Assembly: GCA_025999935.1 (NCBI GenBank)
Contig: BNXY01000006.1
Location: forward strand, 14,421 to 78,420
Source: Bacteroidia bacterium
Lineage (GTDB): Bacteria; Bacteroidota; Bacteroidia; Bacteroidales; Azobacteroidaceae
DNA: 64,000 nucleotides
Direction of reading: 5' to 3'
Shown here: one piece after another, positions 8,462-17,841 of the stretch
Layout of the letters: each line of letters opens with the position of its first letter
Position numbering within the stretch: position 1 is the stretch's first letter
The notes under the pieces: model-generated
What the model was told of the DNA's origin: nothing
Databases searched by the model: none
The model's input: only the letters and a program-made list of their open reading frames with translations
Program-made: the position numbers and the translations under genes

Positions 8462-9829
8462 TTATACCGGTTTAGAAAACGACTTATCCGAATGAAGCAT
8501 CCGCTTGTCCAATGCGGCGGCAATATTGCGCACAAAGAGTGTTCCTTGTGGCGTGACCTGCATCTGTTTTTCATCGAACGTCAAGATACCATCGTTTGCA
8601 AAGGTATAAAAAAGTGCGGAATTATAAGCGGTTGCCTGTTTGATTTTTTCTTCGGAAATGGAAAGTCTGTCCGACAATTCCTGCCAATTCAGACTGTAAT
8701 TGCACATCAAGGTTTCGATTACTTCGCGGACAATTTGGTCTTCTTCATTCAAACGGTAACCTTTCACAGTGGCAAAACCGGTTTCTATTTTTTTGATGTA
8801 ATCTTCGATGTTCTTGCTGTTTTGGGCGTAGGCGTTTGAAAGTTGGCTGATGGCTGTAACCCCAAAAGCATAGACTTGACCGGTGGTGCGGCGGGTACAA
8901 TATCCTTGAAAATTACGGTGCAATTGTCCGTTTTGCAAAGCGGTATATAATTCATCGGTTGCTTTCACAAAATGGTCTAAGCCAATGGCATGGTAACCGG
9001 CTTGTTGCAAGATTTCTTTGGCCGTTTCGTACATTCGGCTTTTTTCTTCCTTGGCGGGAAGTCCGGTTTTTTCCAATACCAATTGTCGCTTATTGACCCA
9101 GGGAACATGCGCGTAGGAAAAAGTAACCAATCGGTCAGGTTGCAGTTCAATGGCGCAGGCAACCGTTTTCGCAAAACTTTTTTCGATTTGCAAAGGCAAT
9201 CCGTAGAGCAAATCCATGTTGATACCGGCATTTTTTTGCCGAAGAATTTGAATAATATTTTCCACAGGCAATAAAGACGGGCGACGATTGACCACTTTCA
9301 ACACCTTTTCGTCAAAATCCTGAATGCCCAGACTGAAACGATTAAATCCGGCATCTGTCAGCGATTGCCAATAATTTTCGTCCAAATAACCCGGATGACA
9401 TTCGATGGCAATTTCGGGTTGGTCGATGCAGGAAAAAGCGGAAAGCAGATGCTCGTTCAATTCTTTCAACACGCTCGCCGGAAGCACAGTAGGCGTACCT
9501 CCGCCATAATGTATTTGTGAAACAGGGCGATGCGTATCCAACAATTTCGCCGTTTTTTCAATTTCCTGATGCACCGCCGAAACATACCGGTCAATCTTTT
9601 CCGGTTTCATTATGGCGAAAGAATTGCATCCGCAATAATGGCAGAGATGGCGGCAAAAAGGGATGTGGATATAAAAGGAAATGCGCTTTTCTCCAACCGT
9701 ATTTGATTCTTTTACAGCTGTTTCATAATCTTTTACCGTAAAAGATTCCTCGAAATAGTTTGCCGGCGGATAACTGGTGTATCGCGGTACTGGCACGTTG
9801 TATTTTGCTAATAATTCAGTTGTTGTCAT
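8462..9829 (-). CDS. hemN: Oxygen-independent coproporphyrinogen III oxidase (radical SAM)
   Basis: A 455-residue radical-SAM enzyme converting coproporphyrinogen III to protoporphyrinogen IX. The cluster motif C-x3-C-x2-C is seen in 'PFCRHLCHYCGCN' (C59, C63, C66), and 'YGGGTPTVLP' is the SAM-binding GGGTP. Together with 'RRTTGQVYAFGVTAIS' and the full HemN length, this separates it from the shorter HemW-like proteins. The start is ATG at 9829, which shares ATGA with the stop of the upstream MFS gene, a coupling overlap that decides the start over the longer frame from 9880. It is followed 3 bases later by hemG. Confidence 0.94.
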   Translation of the reverse strand: MTTTELLAKYNVPVPRYTSYPPANYFEESFTVKDYETAVKESNTVGEKRISFYIHIPFCRHLCHYCGCNSFAIMKPEKIDRYVSAVHQEIEKTAKLLDTHRPVSQIHYGGGTPTVLPASVLKELNEHLLSAFSCIDQPEIAIECHPGYLDENYWQSLTDAGFNRFSLGIQDFDEKVLKVVNRRPSLLPVENIIQILRQKNAGINMDLLYGLPLQIEKSFAKTVACAIELQPDRLVTFSYAHVPWVNKRQLVLEKTGLPAKEEKSRMYETAKEILQQAGYHAIGLDHFVKATDELYTALQNGQLHRNFQGYCTRRTTGQVYAFGVTAISQLSNAYAQNSKNIEDYIKKIETGFATVKGYRLNEEDQIVREVIETLMCNYSLNWQELSDRLSISEEKIKQATAYNSALFYTFANDGILTFDEKQMQVTPQGTLFVRNIAAALDKRMLHSDKSFSKPV

Positions 9830-11025
9830 CTTGTTTTTTCTTTCCGAAACGCCACCAATATATAAATTAGCGAGGCGCACGCCAATCCAAATTCAAAGAG
9901 AAACAATCCGCTATATCCTGTTTTGTCGGCGACGTGTCCGCTGAGTGCGGCGATGCAGATACCGCTGAATTGGGCAATTACCGTTTGAATGGTAAAATCG
10001 GTACCTTCCCGTCCTTCGCGTACGCAGTCCATGGCAATGGTATAAACGGCTACGGTTGCCATTCCGTAACTTCCCCACAACAAGAGGATTCCTACATACA
10101 ACAATTGTATTTCCGGATTTGGATTCGTGGAAACCAAGTAGAAATAAAAAGTGGTAAAAAGAATCAGGATGGCAAACAAGATGCGGGAATGGAAACGCCC
10201 GATTCTTCGGATGATAAAGCCCGCCAGAAAAGAGGCGACCAATCCGGTAGCGGTTCCGAAAAAGCCGCTCATTTTGCCGATCTCTTTGATGTCATACCCC
10301 AAATCCACCAAATAGGGTCGCATCATGGCTAAAGTGCCAATCATGGCGGAATAATACAAAAGCAGGAAACCAATTTGTTTTCCGATGCCGGGCTGGGCAA
10401 AAAAATGCAGGATGTCGCGCATACTCGCCCGTTGCGCTTTTTCAATTTTAGGCTTGATTTTCAAACCTTTATTGAAGAGCAAGGGTAATAAAGCAACGAC
10501 GACAAACAACGCCAGAAAAGGGAGCAGGCTGTTCCATCCAATCTGTTTGAACAACAGCAACAACAAGCCTCCGCCAATCATTGCTCCGCCAAAACTGCCC
10601 ATGGCTTGCATACTGTTGACGAGGCTCTTGTCTTTCTTTTTGAACGAAAGCACGGCTAAAGCATCCGTAGCAATATCCTGCGTGGCAGAAGCCACAAAAG
10701 AGATAATGATAAGTGTAAGTATGGTTGAAAAGTTGGTATTCACGTTCAGAAACGCCACCGAAAAGATGATCGCGGCATAGACCAATTCCGAAGAGAATAT
10801 CCACCGTTTGTAGTCGTTTACGGTAGTTGAGTAGCGGTCGATAACGGGCGACCAAAGAAATTTCAGTATCCAAGGGAGTTTAATAAGTTGCAAGAAACCG
10901 ATGGAAGTCAGGGTAAAATTTTCCTGCCGCATCAATACCGGAATCACCGTTGAGAAGAAACTCATCGGAATCGTTTGCGCAATGTATAAGCAAAAGAAAG
11001 TAAATGTATTTTTTTTGTTAATCAT
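9826..11025 (-). CDS. MFS permease of the AmpG / RhtX-FptX type, probably imports an iron or porphyrin compound
   Basis: A 399-residue inner-membrane protein with 12 predicted helices. The start 'TFTFFCLYIAQTIPMSFFSTVIPVLMR', then 'LGLLQLIKLPWILKFLWSP'-like sequence with 'DRYS' (here FLQLIKLPWILKFLWSP), is typical of the AmpG-related branch of the major facilitator family. That branch includes muropeptide importers and the siderophore importers RhtX and FptX. The position between a TonB receptor and hemN favours import of a siderophore or porphyrin over muropeptides, but this is inference from context. ATG at 11025 was preferred to the upstream codon at 11061 because the extra 12 residues are not membrane-like. 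Its TGA overlaps the hemN ATG. Confidence 0.82.
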   Translation of the reverse strand: MINKKNTFTFFCLYIAQTIPMSFFSTVIPVLMRQENFTLTSIGFLQLIKLPWILKFLWSPVIDRYSTTVNDYKRWIFSSELVYAAIIFSVAFLNVNTNFSTILTLIIISFVASATQDIATDALAVLSFKKKDKSLVNSMQAMGSFGGAMIGGGLLLLLFKQIGWNSLLPFLALFVVVALLPLLFNKGLKIKPKIEKAQRASMRDILHFFAQPGIGKQIGFLLLYYSAMIGTLAMMRPYLVDLGYDIKEIGKMSGFFGTATGLVASFLAGFIIRRIGRFHSRILFAILILFTTFYFYLVSTNPNPEIQLLYVGILLLWGSYGMATVAVYTIAMDCVREGREGTDFTIQTVIAQFSGICIAALSGHVADKTGYSGLFLFEFGLACASLIYILVAFRKEKTR

Positions 11026-11100
11026 AATTTCAAACTGAAAGTGTACAGAAAACAACCCCAAAAGTAGGATTTTTTTTTGGAATTATCAATGATTTTGCGT

Positions 11101-13173
11101 TTATTTCAGTTTCACACTAAGACTTGTCCCGCACGTAAAAGGCTTCCCTTTCTGAGCATAACCCTGTCCGCCTGTTTCAAAATAGAAAGCGGTATATTCT
11201 GTATTGCTTATATTTCTCGCCCAAATCGATAGGGTTGCAATGCCTTTTGAGACAGCTATTTTCCCGTTTAATAGTCCGTAATAGGGTTGGGAAACGGCAT
11301 TGTCTTCGTTCCAATAAATGCGACCGGCGCCGCTGTAATTGAGGTTTACCGTCATCCGGTCAATTCGTTTGCTTGTCAGTGGTATTTGGTAGTCGCCTCC
11401 GAGTACAAAAGTATGAGACGGAACCAAAGGCAGATATTTTCCTGCATAATCAAGCGTTTCGCTGCGTTTGTATTCTTTGAATGTTGCCTGCGTATAACCC
11501 CAATTCGTATAAAAAGTGAAGCCGTTGAAAAGAGCGCCTTGCAAGCTAATTTCCGCCCCTTTGCTTTCGGAACGCCCCGCATTAGTAAGCCTTTGTCCGA
11601 TTCCACTTGGGAGCGGTTGGGTAATCTGTTGATTTTTCCAATCAATATAGAAAAGGCAGATTTCCGATTTCAAGCGGTCATCCCAAAAGGATAATTTGGA
11701 ACCAATTTCGTAATTCCAACTATATTCGGGGTCGAACGAACGGTCTTCGTCCCGCTCAAAAGACGAATTGAATCCTCCTGTCTTATATCCTTTAGAAACA
11801 GATACATATAGCATCTTTGAAGTGGGGAGCGTATATTGCAAAGCCATTTTTGGCGTTACCTGACTGAAATGCAATTGGCTGTCGAAAGCATCGGTTTGTT
11901 CCTGTCCGGCAGACGTATTTTTATACGCTACATAATCGTTGGATGCTTTTTCGTAATCGTAACGAGCGCCTAATGTAAGCGACAAGCGATCTATAAATAA
12001 ATCATTCAGAATGGATTGATGATAAAATGAAATGCCGGAAGTAGGAATATCATACAGTTTTTGCGTATCATAATTTGCCGCTTTATACTCGGTCGTCACA
12101 TCATTATCTATCGCTTGGCGAAAAGCAAAAACGCCGAAAAGCCATTTGTACCAACTGCCGGAAACAGATTTGATATTTATTTCCTGCGACACGGTCGATT
12201 GCTTTTGATTCTGCTTGGCAAAATATTTATTTTCGGGCGTAAAATCTTGGTCAACTCCCTGTTTGTCGGAGAGATGCTGAAACGCCGTTTGACTATTGAT
12301 ACTGAACTGTTCGGTTGTATAAATCAAGGTGGCGCCGGTGGAAGAAATGGTACGCTTATATGAACTGTAATCATTATAATTGACATCGCCTGTTTTTTTC
12401 GTGTCGGCATCAACCACGGCATACGGATAACCGCCTTGGTCTAAATAATCCAAACTTTGCATCAATTTCAGGCTGAGATTGGGTTTAATCCGCCATTCCA
12501 AACGGATACGCCCGCTACCGGAATCGGAATTATCCGCTTTATTTCCGGTGTATTGATTGGTAAAATAACCGTCTGAATGATTGTAATTGCCTGAAACGGA
12601 ATATCCAAACGAGTTGTTTATTTTTTCGTAATGCGCCGCGCTCCCGCCCAAATTGGTATAATTTCCGGCAGAAGCAGAAATCAAGGTTTCCTGATATTGC
12701 AAGGGCGATTTGGTGTAAACATTAATCAATCCGCCCATCGTATTTCGACCATACAGCGTACCTTGCGGGCCTCGAAGCACTTCCATGTAATCGATTTCGT
12801 TCAGGTCGAAGTCGAAAGCCGATTTTTCAAAATAAGGAATGCCATCCACATACAAACCAATGGATGGAGAATTGATTTTAGAACCGATTCCCCGGATATA
12901 CACCGGCGAAGTGAGTTTGGATCCGTAATCCGGAATAAACAGATTGGGAACCAACGCGCTGATGTCTTTGATTCCGATAATATTTTGATTTTCAATATTT
13001 CCCCGGTTGATAGTTGAAGTGGAAACCGGCAGTGTGCGGAAATTTCCGTCATATTTGAATGAACGAATAACCACCTCGTCTAAAGAAATCTCTTTGACTT
13101 TAAGCGTATCGGTTTCTCCGGCAAAAAGATTGAAACAGAATAGAATACTTGCTACAAAAAAAATAAATCTCAT
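11101..13173 (-). CDS. TonB-dependent outer-membrane receptor (siderophore/haem type)
   Basis: A 690-residue receptor. A signal peptide ends near 'FNLFAG'. The TonB-box-like region 'ISLDEVVIRS' and a plug domain ('DISALVPNLFIPDYGS', 'YIRGIGSK', 'EVLRGPQGTLYGRNTMGG') are followed by a 22-strand barrel to the terminal 'CGTSLSVKLK'. There is no N-terminal carboxypeptidase-like domain and no SusD partner, so this is an iron-complex-type receptor, not a SusC. The plug is reminiscent of FyuA-like receptors. It starts 4 bases after the flippase stop and precedes the MFS/hemN/hemG genes on the same strand. The ligand is not known from sequence; ferric siderophore, haem or a porphyrin are the candidates. 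Confidence 0.88.
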   Translation of the reverse strand: MRFIFFVASILFCFNLFAGETDTLKVKEISLDEVVIRSFKYDGNFRTLPVSTSTINRGNIENQNIIGIKDISALVPNLFIPDYGSKLTSPVYIRGIGSKINSPSIGLYVDGIPYFEKSAFDFDLNEIDYMEVLRGPQGTLYGRNTMGGLINVYTKSPLQYQETLISASAGNYTNLGGSAAHYEKINNSFGYSVSGNYNHSDGYFTNQYTGNKADNSDSGSGRIRLEWRIKPNLSLKLMQSLDYLDQGGYPYAVVDADTKKTGDVNYNDYSSYKRTISSTGATLIYTTEQFSINSQTAFQHLSDKQGVDQDFTPENKYFAKQNQKQSTVSQEINIKSVSGSWYKWLFGVFAFRQAIDNDVTTEYKAANYDTQKLYDIPTSGISFYHQSILNDLFIDRLSLTLGARYDYEKASNDYVAYKNTSAGQEQTDAFDSQLHFSQVTPKMALQYTLPTSKMLYVSVSKGYKTGGFNSSFERDEDRSFDPEYSWNYEIGSKLSFWDDRLKSEICLFYIDWKNQQITQPLPSGIGQRLTNAGRSESKGAEISLQGALFNGFTFYTNWGYTQATFKEYKRSETLDYAGKYLPLVPSHTFVLGGDYQIPLTSKRIDRMTVNLNYSGAGRIYWNEDNAVSQPYYGLLNGKIAVSKGIATLSIWARNISNTEYTAFYFETGGQGYAQKGKPFTCGTSLSVKLK

Positions 13174-13177
13174 AAGC

Positions 13178-14674
13178 TTAGTTTTGTTTTAGATAACGAT
13201 TGAGATAGGGAATATCTTTCAAAGACAAATCCCGCCGGATCAAGACCAGTAAATAAATACCGATTAATATTGTCCGGAATCCCAATCGAATATATAAATT
13301 TTCAATGGGTATGAATATTGCGATACAATACAAGAGCAGGGCAAGTCCGGAATAGAGGAAAATCGTTTTCAAATCGTATTTTATCGGATAATGCTTCTGT
13401 CCGACAAAATACGAAAAAAGCATGATCAATCCGTTGCCGGTAAATGCCGCCCAAGCACAAGCCTTGTAACTATATAAAGGAATAAAAATAATGTTTAAGG
13501 TAATAATCACAATGCAACCGGTCACGGAAAAAATGGTTCCCCAATAGGTTTTGTCCGATAATTTATACCAAATTGAAAGATTGAAATAAACCGCAAAGAA
13601 CAGTTCGCCAATCAAAACAATAGGTACAACCGATAATCCGGCCCAATAGTTAGAATTAATAAAATACTTGATAATATCTAAATAAAACATTACGCTGAGA
13701 AAAACGAGTAATCCGAAGATAACGAAATATTTCATGACATCGGAATAAGATTGTTTCGCATTTTTATCTTTGCTTTTTTCAAAAACAAACGGCTCGTAAG
13801 CATAACGGAAAGCTTGCGTAAACATCATCATGATTAAGGCAATTTTGAAACAAGCGCTGTAAATTCCCAATTCACTTTTCCAATGTGCGTGGTCTGGATA
13901 GACCTCCGGAAAGACCAATTTGTCCACCACCTGATTGCTCATTCCGGCTAAGCCCATTAGCATTAACGGGAAACAGTAACGGAATATTTTTTTTGCCAAT
14001 GCCCAATCGAAACTATATTTAAACCCGGTCAATTCGGCAAAAAGACAGGCAGTTTGAATACCGGTAGCCAGCAAATTGGAAATAAATATGTATCCCAAAC
14101 GAAAATCGCCATTCCAAAACCACGCGATTAAAGACGGATAATGTCGGTCTATCCAAGGGCAAATCAATAAAAAGAAGACACAAAAGACACTATACAGTAC
14201 CACATTCAGTACTTTCAAAAAACCAAATTTGATGGGTCTTTTCTTATAACGCAGGTAAGCGAAAGGAATAGCGCTGATGGCATCCATTCCCAAAATAAGG
14301 ATAATCAGGCGAATATAGTTGCTTGGGGCATCATCGTCCCAGAAAAAATTTCGAACAAACGGGAGAAATCCCAAAAAGACCACAAAAAACAAGGCCACGA
14401 TACCGCCGATACTAAGCAAAGTGGTGGAATAAACCGCATCTACTTTGTATTTGTCTGTTTGGTTGACAAAACGAAAAAATCCGGTTTCCATGCCGAAAGT
14501 AAGCACAACGAGGAACAATGCCATATAGGCGTATAGATAATTCATCATGCCAAAGTCGTCCGGCAGAAGCGTATAAGTGAACAGCGGCACCATCAACCAA
14601 GTAATCATTTTTGACACAATGGTTGTTCCGCCGTAGATAACGCTGTCTTTAATTAATGATTTTGTTTCTAACAC
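13178..14674 (-). CDS. Polysaccharide flippase-like membrane protein (Wzx/MVF superfamily)
   Basis: A 498-residue protein with about 14 hydrophobic segments. The start 'SLIKDSVIYGGTTIVSKMITWLMVPLFTY' is typical of Wzx-like lipopolysaccharide/O-antigen flippases of the MOP superfamily, which move lipid-linked glycans across the inner membrane. The call rests on topology and the N-terminal pattern; the substrate is unknown. It lies only 4 bases before the TonB receptor and is probably co-transcribed with it, though no functional link is evident. CAAAGTTA at 14715..14722 (reverse TAACTTTG) is a plausible -7 box for the run of five minus-strand genes. Confidence 0.82.
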   Translation of the reverse strand: MLETKSLIKDSVIYGGTTIVSKMITWLMVPLFTYTLLPDDFGMMNYLYAYMALFLVVLTFGMETGFFRFVNQTDKYKVDAVYSTTLLSIGGIVALFFVVFLGFLPFVRNFFWDDDAPSNYIRLIILILGMDAISAIPFAYLRYKKRPIKFGFLKVLNVVLYSVFCVFFLLICPWIDRHYPSLIAWFWNGDFRLGYIFISNLLATGIQTACLFAELTGFKYSFDWALAKKIFRYCFPLMLMGLAGMSNQVVDKLVFPEVYPDHAHWKSELGIYSACFKIALIMMMFTQAFRYAYEPFVFEKSKDKNAKQSYSDVMKYFVIFGLLVFLSVMFYLDIIKYFINSNYWAGLSVVPIVLIGELFFAVYFNLSIWYKLSDKTYWGTIFSVTGCIVIITLNIIFIPLYSYKACAWAAFTGNGLIMLFSYFVGQKHYPIKYDLKTIFLYSGLALLLYCIAIFIPIENLYIRLGFRTILIGIYLLVLIRRDLSLKDIPYLNRYLKQN

Positions 14675-14714
14675 AAAAAATAACGTTGTTATGAATTTTC
14701 CGAATGATAAGGCG

Positions 14715-14722
14715 CAAAGTTA
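14715..14722 (-). promoter_or_regulatory. Possible -7 element for the flippase-TonB-MFS-hemN-hemG run
   Basis: Reverse-strand TAACTTTG fits TAnnTTTG, 40 bases upstream of the flippase start. No convincing -33 partner is present. Confidence 0.4.
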
Positions 14723-14806
14723 GTTAAAATTTTGGCTTTAGAAAAATATATCTTCATTTTCCGGCACGAATTTGACCATACGAAAGGGATATTGTTTATT
14801 GATAAG

Positions 14807-15499
14807 TTATGTGAAAAGCAGTTTGATTTTTTTCTCCAAAATAGCCATCCCAATACTTGCCTTTTCTTTGATAACAGTCACATTGGAAGAAACATCCACG
14901 TTATTAGGGTCAATGAGAAAAACAGGAGCGCTTCTCTTTACATAACGAATTAAACCGGCTGCCGGATAGACTTGCATGGAAGTGCCGACAATAACTACCA
15001 TATCAGCTGTGGAAACAATCTCCATCGCTTTTTCAATCAAAGGAACCGCTTCGCCAAACCAGACGATAAAAGGCCGGAGAACCGAACCATCTTCCGCCTT
15101 TTCTTCCGGAAGAATCGCCCTCGTCCCAATTTCATAAATGCTTGTTTTATCGGCATTGCAGGCTTTGGTCAATTCGCCATGCAAATGAATGACCGTTGAA
15201 CTACCGGCTCTTTCATGCAAGTTATCCACATTTTGAGTGATGATCGAAACGGAATACGATTTCTCCAATTCCGCAATAATTTTATGCCCTTGATTCGGCG
15301 CAACACTATTGAGTTGAGCGCGTCTATCATTATAAAACTGTTGCACCAGCACGGGATTGCGATGCCAACCCTCAATACTCGCAACCTCCATAACGTCGTA
15401 CTGCTCCCACAGTCCATTGGAATCCCGAAAAGTTGATATGCCGCTTTCGGCGCTCATTCCGGCGCCGGTTAAAAATACAATGTGTTGTTTGTTGCTCAT
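14807..15499 (-). CDS. cobB: Sirtuin-type NAD-dependent protein deacylase lacking the zinc cysteines
   Basis: A 230-residue Sir2-family enzyme that removes acyl groups from lysines using NAD+. The NAD motif 'TGAGMSAESGISTFR' (residues 11-25), 'TQNVDNLHERAG' (from 88) and the catalytic histidine in 'HLHGEL' (H107) are intact. 'FYNDRR' gives Tyr56 and Arg59, the Y-x2-R pair that in SIRT5 and CobB binds succinyl or malonyl groups. The zinc module normally has four cysteines after HGxL; only one cysteine (in 'TKACNAD') is present here, so no classical zinc site can form. I recall related Bacteroidetes sirtuins sharing this. It appears to be a single gene. Confidence 0.88.
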   Translation of the reverse strand: MSNKQHIVFLTGAGMSAESGISTFRDSNGLWEQYDVMEVASIEGWHRNPVLVQQFYNDRRAQLNSVAPNQGHKIIAELEKSYSVSIITQNVDNLHERAGSSTVIHLHGELTKACNADKTSIYEIGTRAILPEEKAEDGSVLRPFIVWFGEAVPLIEKAMEIVSTADMVVIVGTSMQVYPAAGLIRYVKRSAPVFLIDPNNVDVSSNVTVIKEKASIGMAILEKKIKLLFT

Positions 15500-15574
15500 G
15501 ATTTATGTGAATTTTTTTACATCAGAAAAATAAAAGTAATTACGAAATATAGTTAAAAAAAACTTAAGTTTTTT

Positions 15575-16597
15575 TCATTCAATCCGTTGCTGTTTTCCAC
15601 ATATTGTTTTGAGATATTCGGTGGGTGTAATTCCCTCCTGCATCTTGAACACCTTATTAAACGAAGACTGATTTTTGAATCCGGAAGAAAGATAAATATA
15701 TTTCAAGGTATATTTCTGTGAATCTTCCTGCTGCATTAATTCCTTGACTTTTTCTATCCGGTAAAAATTGACAAGGTTATTGAAATTCATGTTTTCTTTG
15801 CTGTTGATTGCTTTGGACAGATAGGCAGGATTGATATTCAAGTCGTGAGCCATCTGCGTTAGTGAAAAATCTTCCTGAAGATAAGGCTGTTTGCTTGTAA
15901 AATACGCTACAATCTGGGTGTATATTTGCCTGTATTTTTCTTCTTCTTCATTTTCCGCTTCCAACAGATATTTTCTTTGTTCATCGTTCGCCAAACCAAT
16001 CGTATCCATCAACTGGGAAATTTGTATCCGGTGGAACCGGTGCATGTAATACAAACTATAACACACCAGCAGGAAAGCAGAAAATGCACTGATGATGTGC
16101 GCTTTCAATATATAGTGAGCAGGCATAATATCGAAATTGGGGTAAATGTCTCTAAACAAAACAGATGCGTAATAGCGCCGTAAAACCTGCGACAAAATGA
16201 TCGCCAGCGCCACCAGCAAAAAAACGAAACCCACCCATTTTGCGGCTTTTTTACCGGGATAAATCACATAAATACAGAGCGGCAGAACAGTGTACCAGAA
16301 AAACAAAGCTACTACACCTGCCGACAAGTCGAGAACAGTGATAGGAAACAGCACAACGAAAAGAAGGAGAAAATAAAGCGTGATAAGCTTTTTAGTGTAA
16401 ACGACCGGGACAACATACACTAAAACAATTGCTATTATGTGACCAAAGATTTCCAAAAATAAAATATATTTGAAAGGGTACGGCAATGGACTATATGAGC
16501 ATATTGCATAAACAGTAGATATTGCAACAAAGTATAAAATACCTAAAATAAATTGCTTAAATGTTTTTTCGTAAATCTGCAAATTTGTCTGGTTCAT
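15575..16597 (-). CDS. Membrane-anchored AraC-family regulator, copy 1
   Basis: A 340-residue protein. The N-terminal 200 residues form about six hydrophobic helices ('FILGILYFVAISTVYAICSY', 'IFGHIIAIVLVYVVPVVYT', 'LITLYFLLLFVVLFPITVL', 'VALFFWYTVLPLCIYVIY' and others). Residues about 235-335 are an AraC/XylS DNA-binding domain: 'YLQEDFSLTQMAHDLNINPAYLSKAIN' is the first helix-turn-helix and 'LKYIYLSSGFKNQSSFNKVFK' the second. This resembles sensors in which an integral-membrane input domain is joined to an AraC output. The signal is unknown. It is a close paralogue of the next gene upstream on this strand. Confidence 0.85.
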   Translation of the reverse strand: MNQTNLQIYEKTFKQFILGILYFVAISTVYAICSYSPLPYPFKYILFLEIFGHIIAIVLVYVVPVVYTKKLITLYFLLLFVVLFPITVLDLSAGVVALFFWYTVLPLCIYVIYPGKKAAKWVGFVFLLVALAIILSQVLRRYYASVLFRDIYPNFDIMPAHYILKAHIISAFSAFLLVCYSLYYMHRFHRIQISQLMDTIGLANDEQRKYLLEAENEEEEKYRQIYTQIVAYFTSKQPYLQEDFSLTQMAHDLNINPAYLSKAINSKENMNFNNLVNFYRIEKVKELMQQEDSQKYTLKYIYLSSGFKNQSSFNKVFKMQEGITPTEYLKTICGKQQRIE

Positions 16598-16830
16598 TTT
16601 TATGTATTTTTAACGGCACGAAGGTACAAAAAAATTAAATAAAACCAACAATTTATGCAAGTCAATACAATTCTTTGGATATTTGTGTAATTATCGAACA
16701 AAAAATTTAAATTTTATGATTTGCATCCAAGCCGTACTTTCAAATTAAGGCTGTGAAAACTTTGTTATAACCCTGCCCGGCATAAGATGTTGCGTAAAGT
16801 ATGCTCTCCGGCAACACTTAAACTTTTTCA

Positions 16831-17841
16831 TCAACTTTCGCCGCTGTTTTCCTGATATTGTTTGAGATATTCGGAGGGGGTAACTCCCTCCTGCATTTTG
16901 AATGCTTTATTAAACGAAGACTGGCTATTGAATCCGGAAGAAAGATAGATGTATTTCAACCTGTATTTTGGGGAACCTTTCTGTTGCATTAATTCCTTGA
17001 CTTTTTCTATCCGGTAAAAATTGACAAGGCTGTTGAAACTCATATTTTCTTTGTTGTGGATTGCCCTGGACAAATAGGCGGGATTGATATTCAAGTCGTG
17101 AGCCATCTGCGTTAGTGAAAAATCTTCTCGAAGATAAGGCTGTTTGCTTGTAAAATATTCTATAATCCGGGCGTATATTTGCCTGTATTTTTCTGCCTCT
17201 TCATTTTTTCCCAATAAATTTTTATCTTTTTCGTCGTTATCCAAACCAATCGCATCCACCAACTGAGAAATTTGTATCTGATGAAACCGGTGCACATAAT
17301 ACATACAATAGCACACCATCAGAAAAGCGATAAATGCACTGACAACGTTGTCTATAAGCATAAGGTGAACATGCAAAGTGGCCGGAGGAAAAAAGCTACG
17401 CAGAACAGGTTCGTAATAATGCCATAAAATCTGCGAGGCAACGTACGCCGACACCATCATCAACAAGAAATAAGCTACCCATTTTACGGCTTTTTTATTG
17501 GGATAAACCACATAGATCCCGACCGGCAGACTCATGTGCCAAAAGAGCAAGGTGATTATACCTATCGACAAATTGAGGGTAATGCAAGGAAACATCAAAC
17601 CGATGAGAATAATAAAATAAGGAGTGATAAGTTTTTTGATATAAACGATTGGGACAAAATATACCACAACAATTGCCAATATATGAATAGCGGCCTCCAA
17701 AAAGAAAAGATAATTGAAAGGATATGACAATGGATAATACGAGTATATTGAAAGAAAAACGGATGCTACAATAAAGTACAGAATACCTAAAATAAATTGC
17801 TTAAGTGTTTTTTCGTAAATCACTGAATTATCCTGATCCAT
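16831..17841 (-). CDS. Membrane-anchored AraC-family regulator, copy 2
   Basis: A 336-residue paralogue of the gene at 15575, with the same plan of about six N-terminal membrane helices and an AraC-type DNA-binding domain. The output domains are almost the same ('YLREDFSLTQMAHDLNINPAYLSRAIH', 'LKYIYLSSGFNSQSSFNKAFK'), while the membrane part has diverged more. This suggests tandem duplication followed by change in the sensed signal. The start was placed at ATG 17841 ('MDQDNSVIYEKTLKQFILGIL') because it aligns with the start of copy 1; ten extra residues are possible from 17871. The 233 bases between the copies hold no gene I can see. Confidence 0.84.
   Translation of the reverse strand: MDQDNSVIYEKTLKQFILGILYFIVASVFLSIYSYYPLSYPFNYLFFLEAAIHILAIVVVYFVPIVYIKKLITPYFIILIGLMFPCITLNLSIGIITLLFWHMSLPVGIYVVYPNKKAVKWVAYFLLMMVSAYVASQILWHYYEPVLRSFFPPATLHVHLMLIDNVVSAFIAFLMVCYCMYYVHRFHQIQISQLVDAIGLDNDEKDKNLLGKNEEAEKYRQIYARIIEYFTSKQPYLREDFSLTQMAHDLNINPAYLSRAIHNKENMSFNSLVNFYRIEKVKELMQQKGSPKYRLKYIYLSSGFNSQSSFNKAFKMQEGVTPSEYLKQYQENSGES

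Noticed and set aside
8866..8905. A GACTTGACCGGTGGTGCGGCGGG stretch in hemN, similar to the family-1 hairpin repeat
   Set aside because: It encodes a conserved HemN segment (RRTTGQVYAFG) and lacks the ATTGC arms, so the similarity is chance.
16740..16825. A GTTGC...GCAAC inverted pair between the two AraC genes
   Set aside because: Only 5-bp arms separated by a long loop; not convincing as a terminator or operator.
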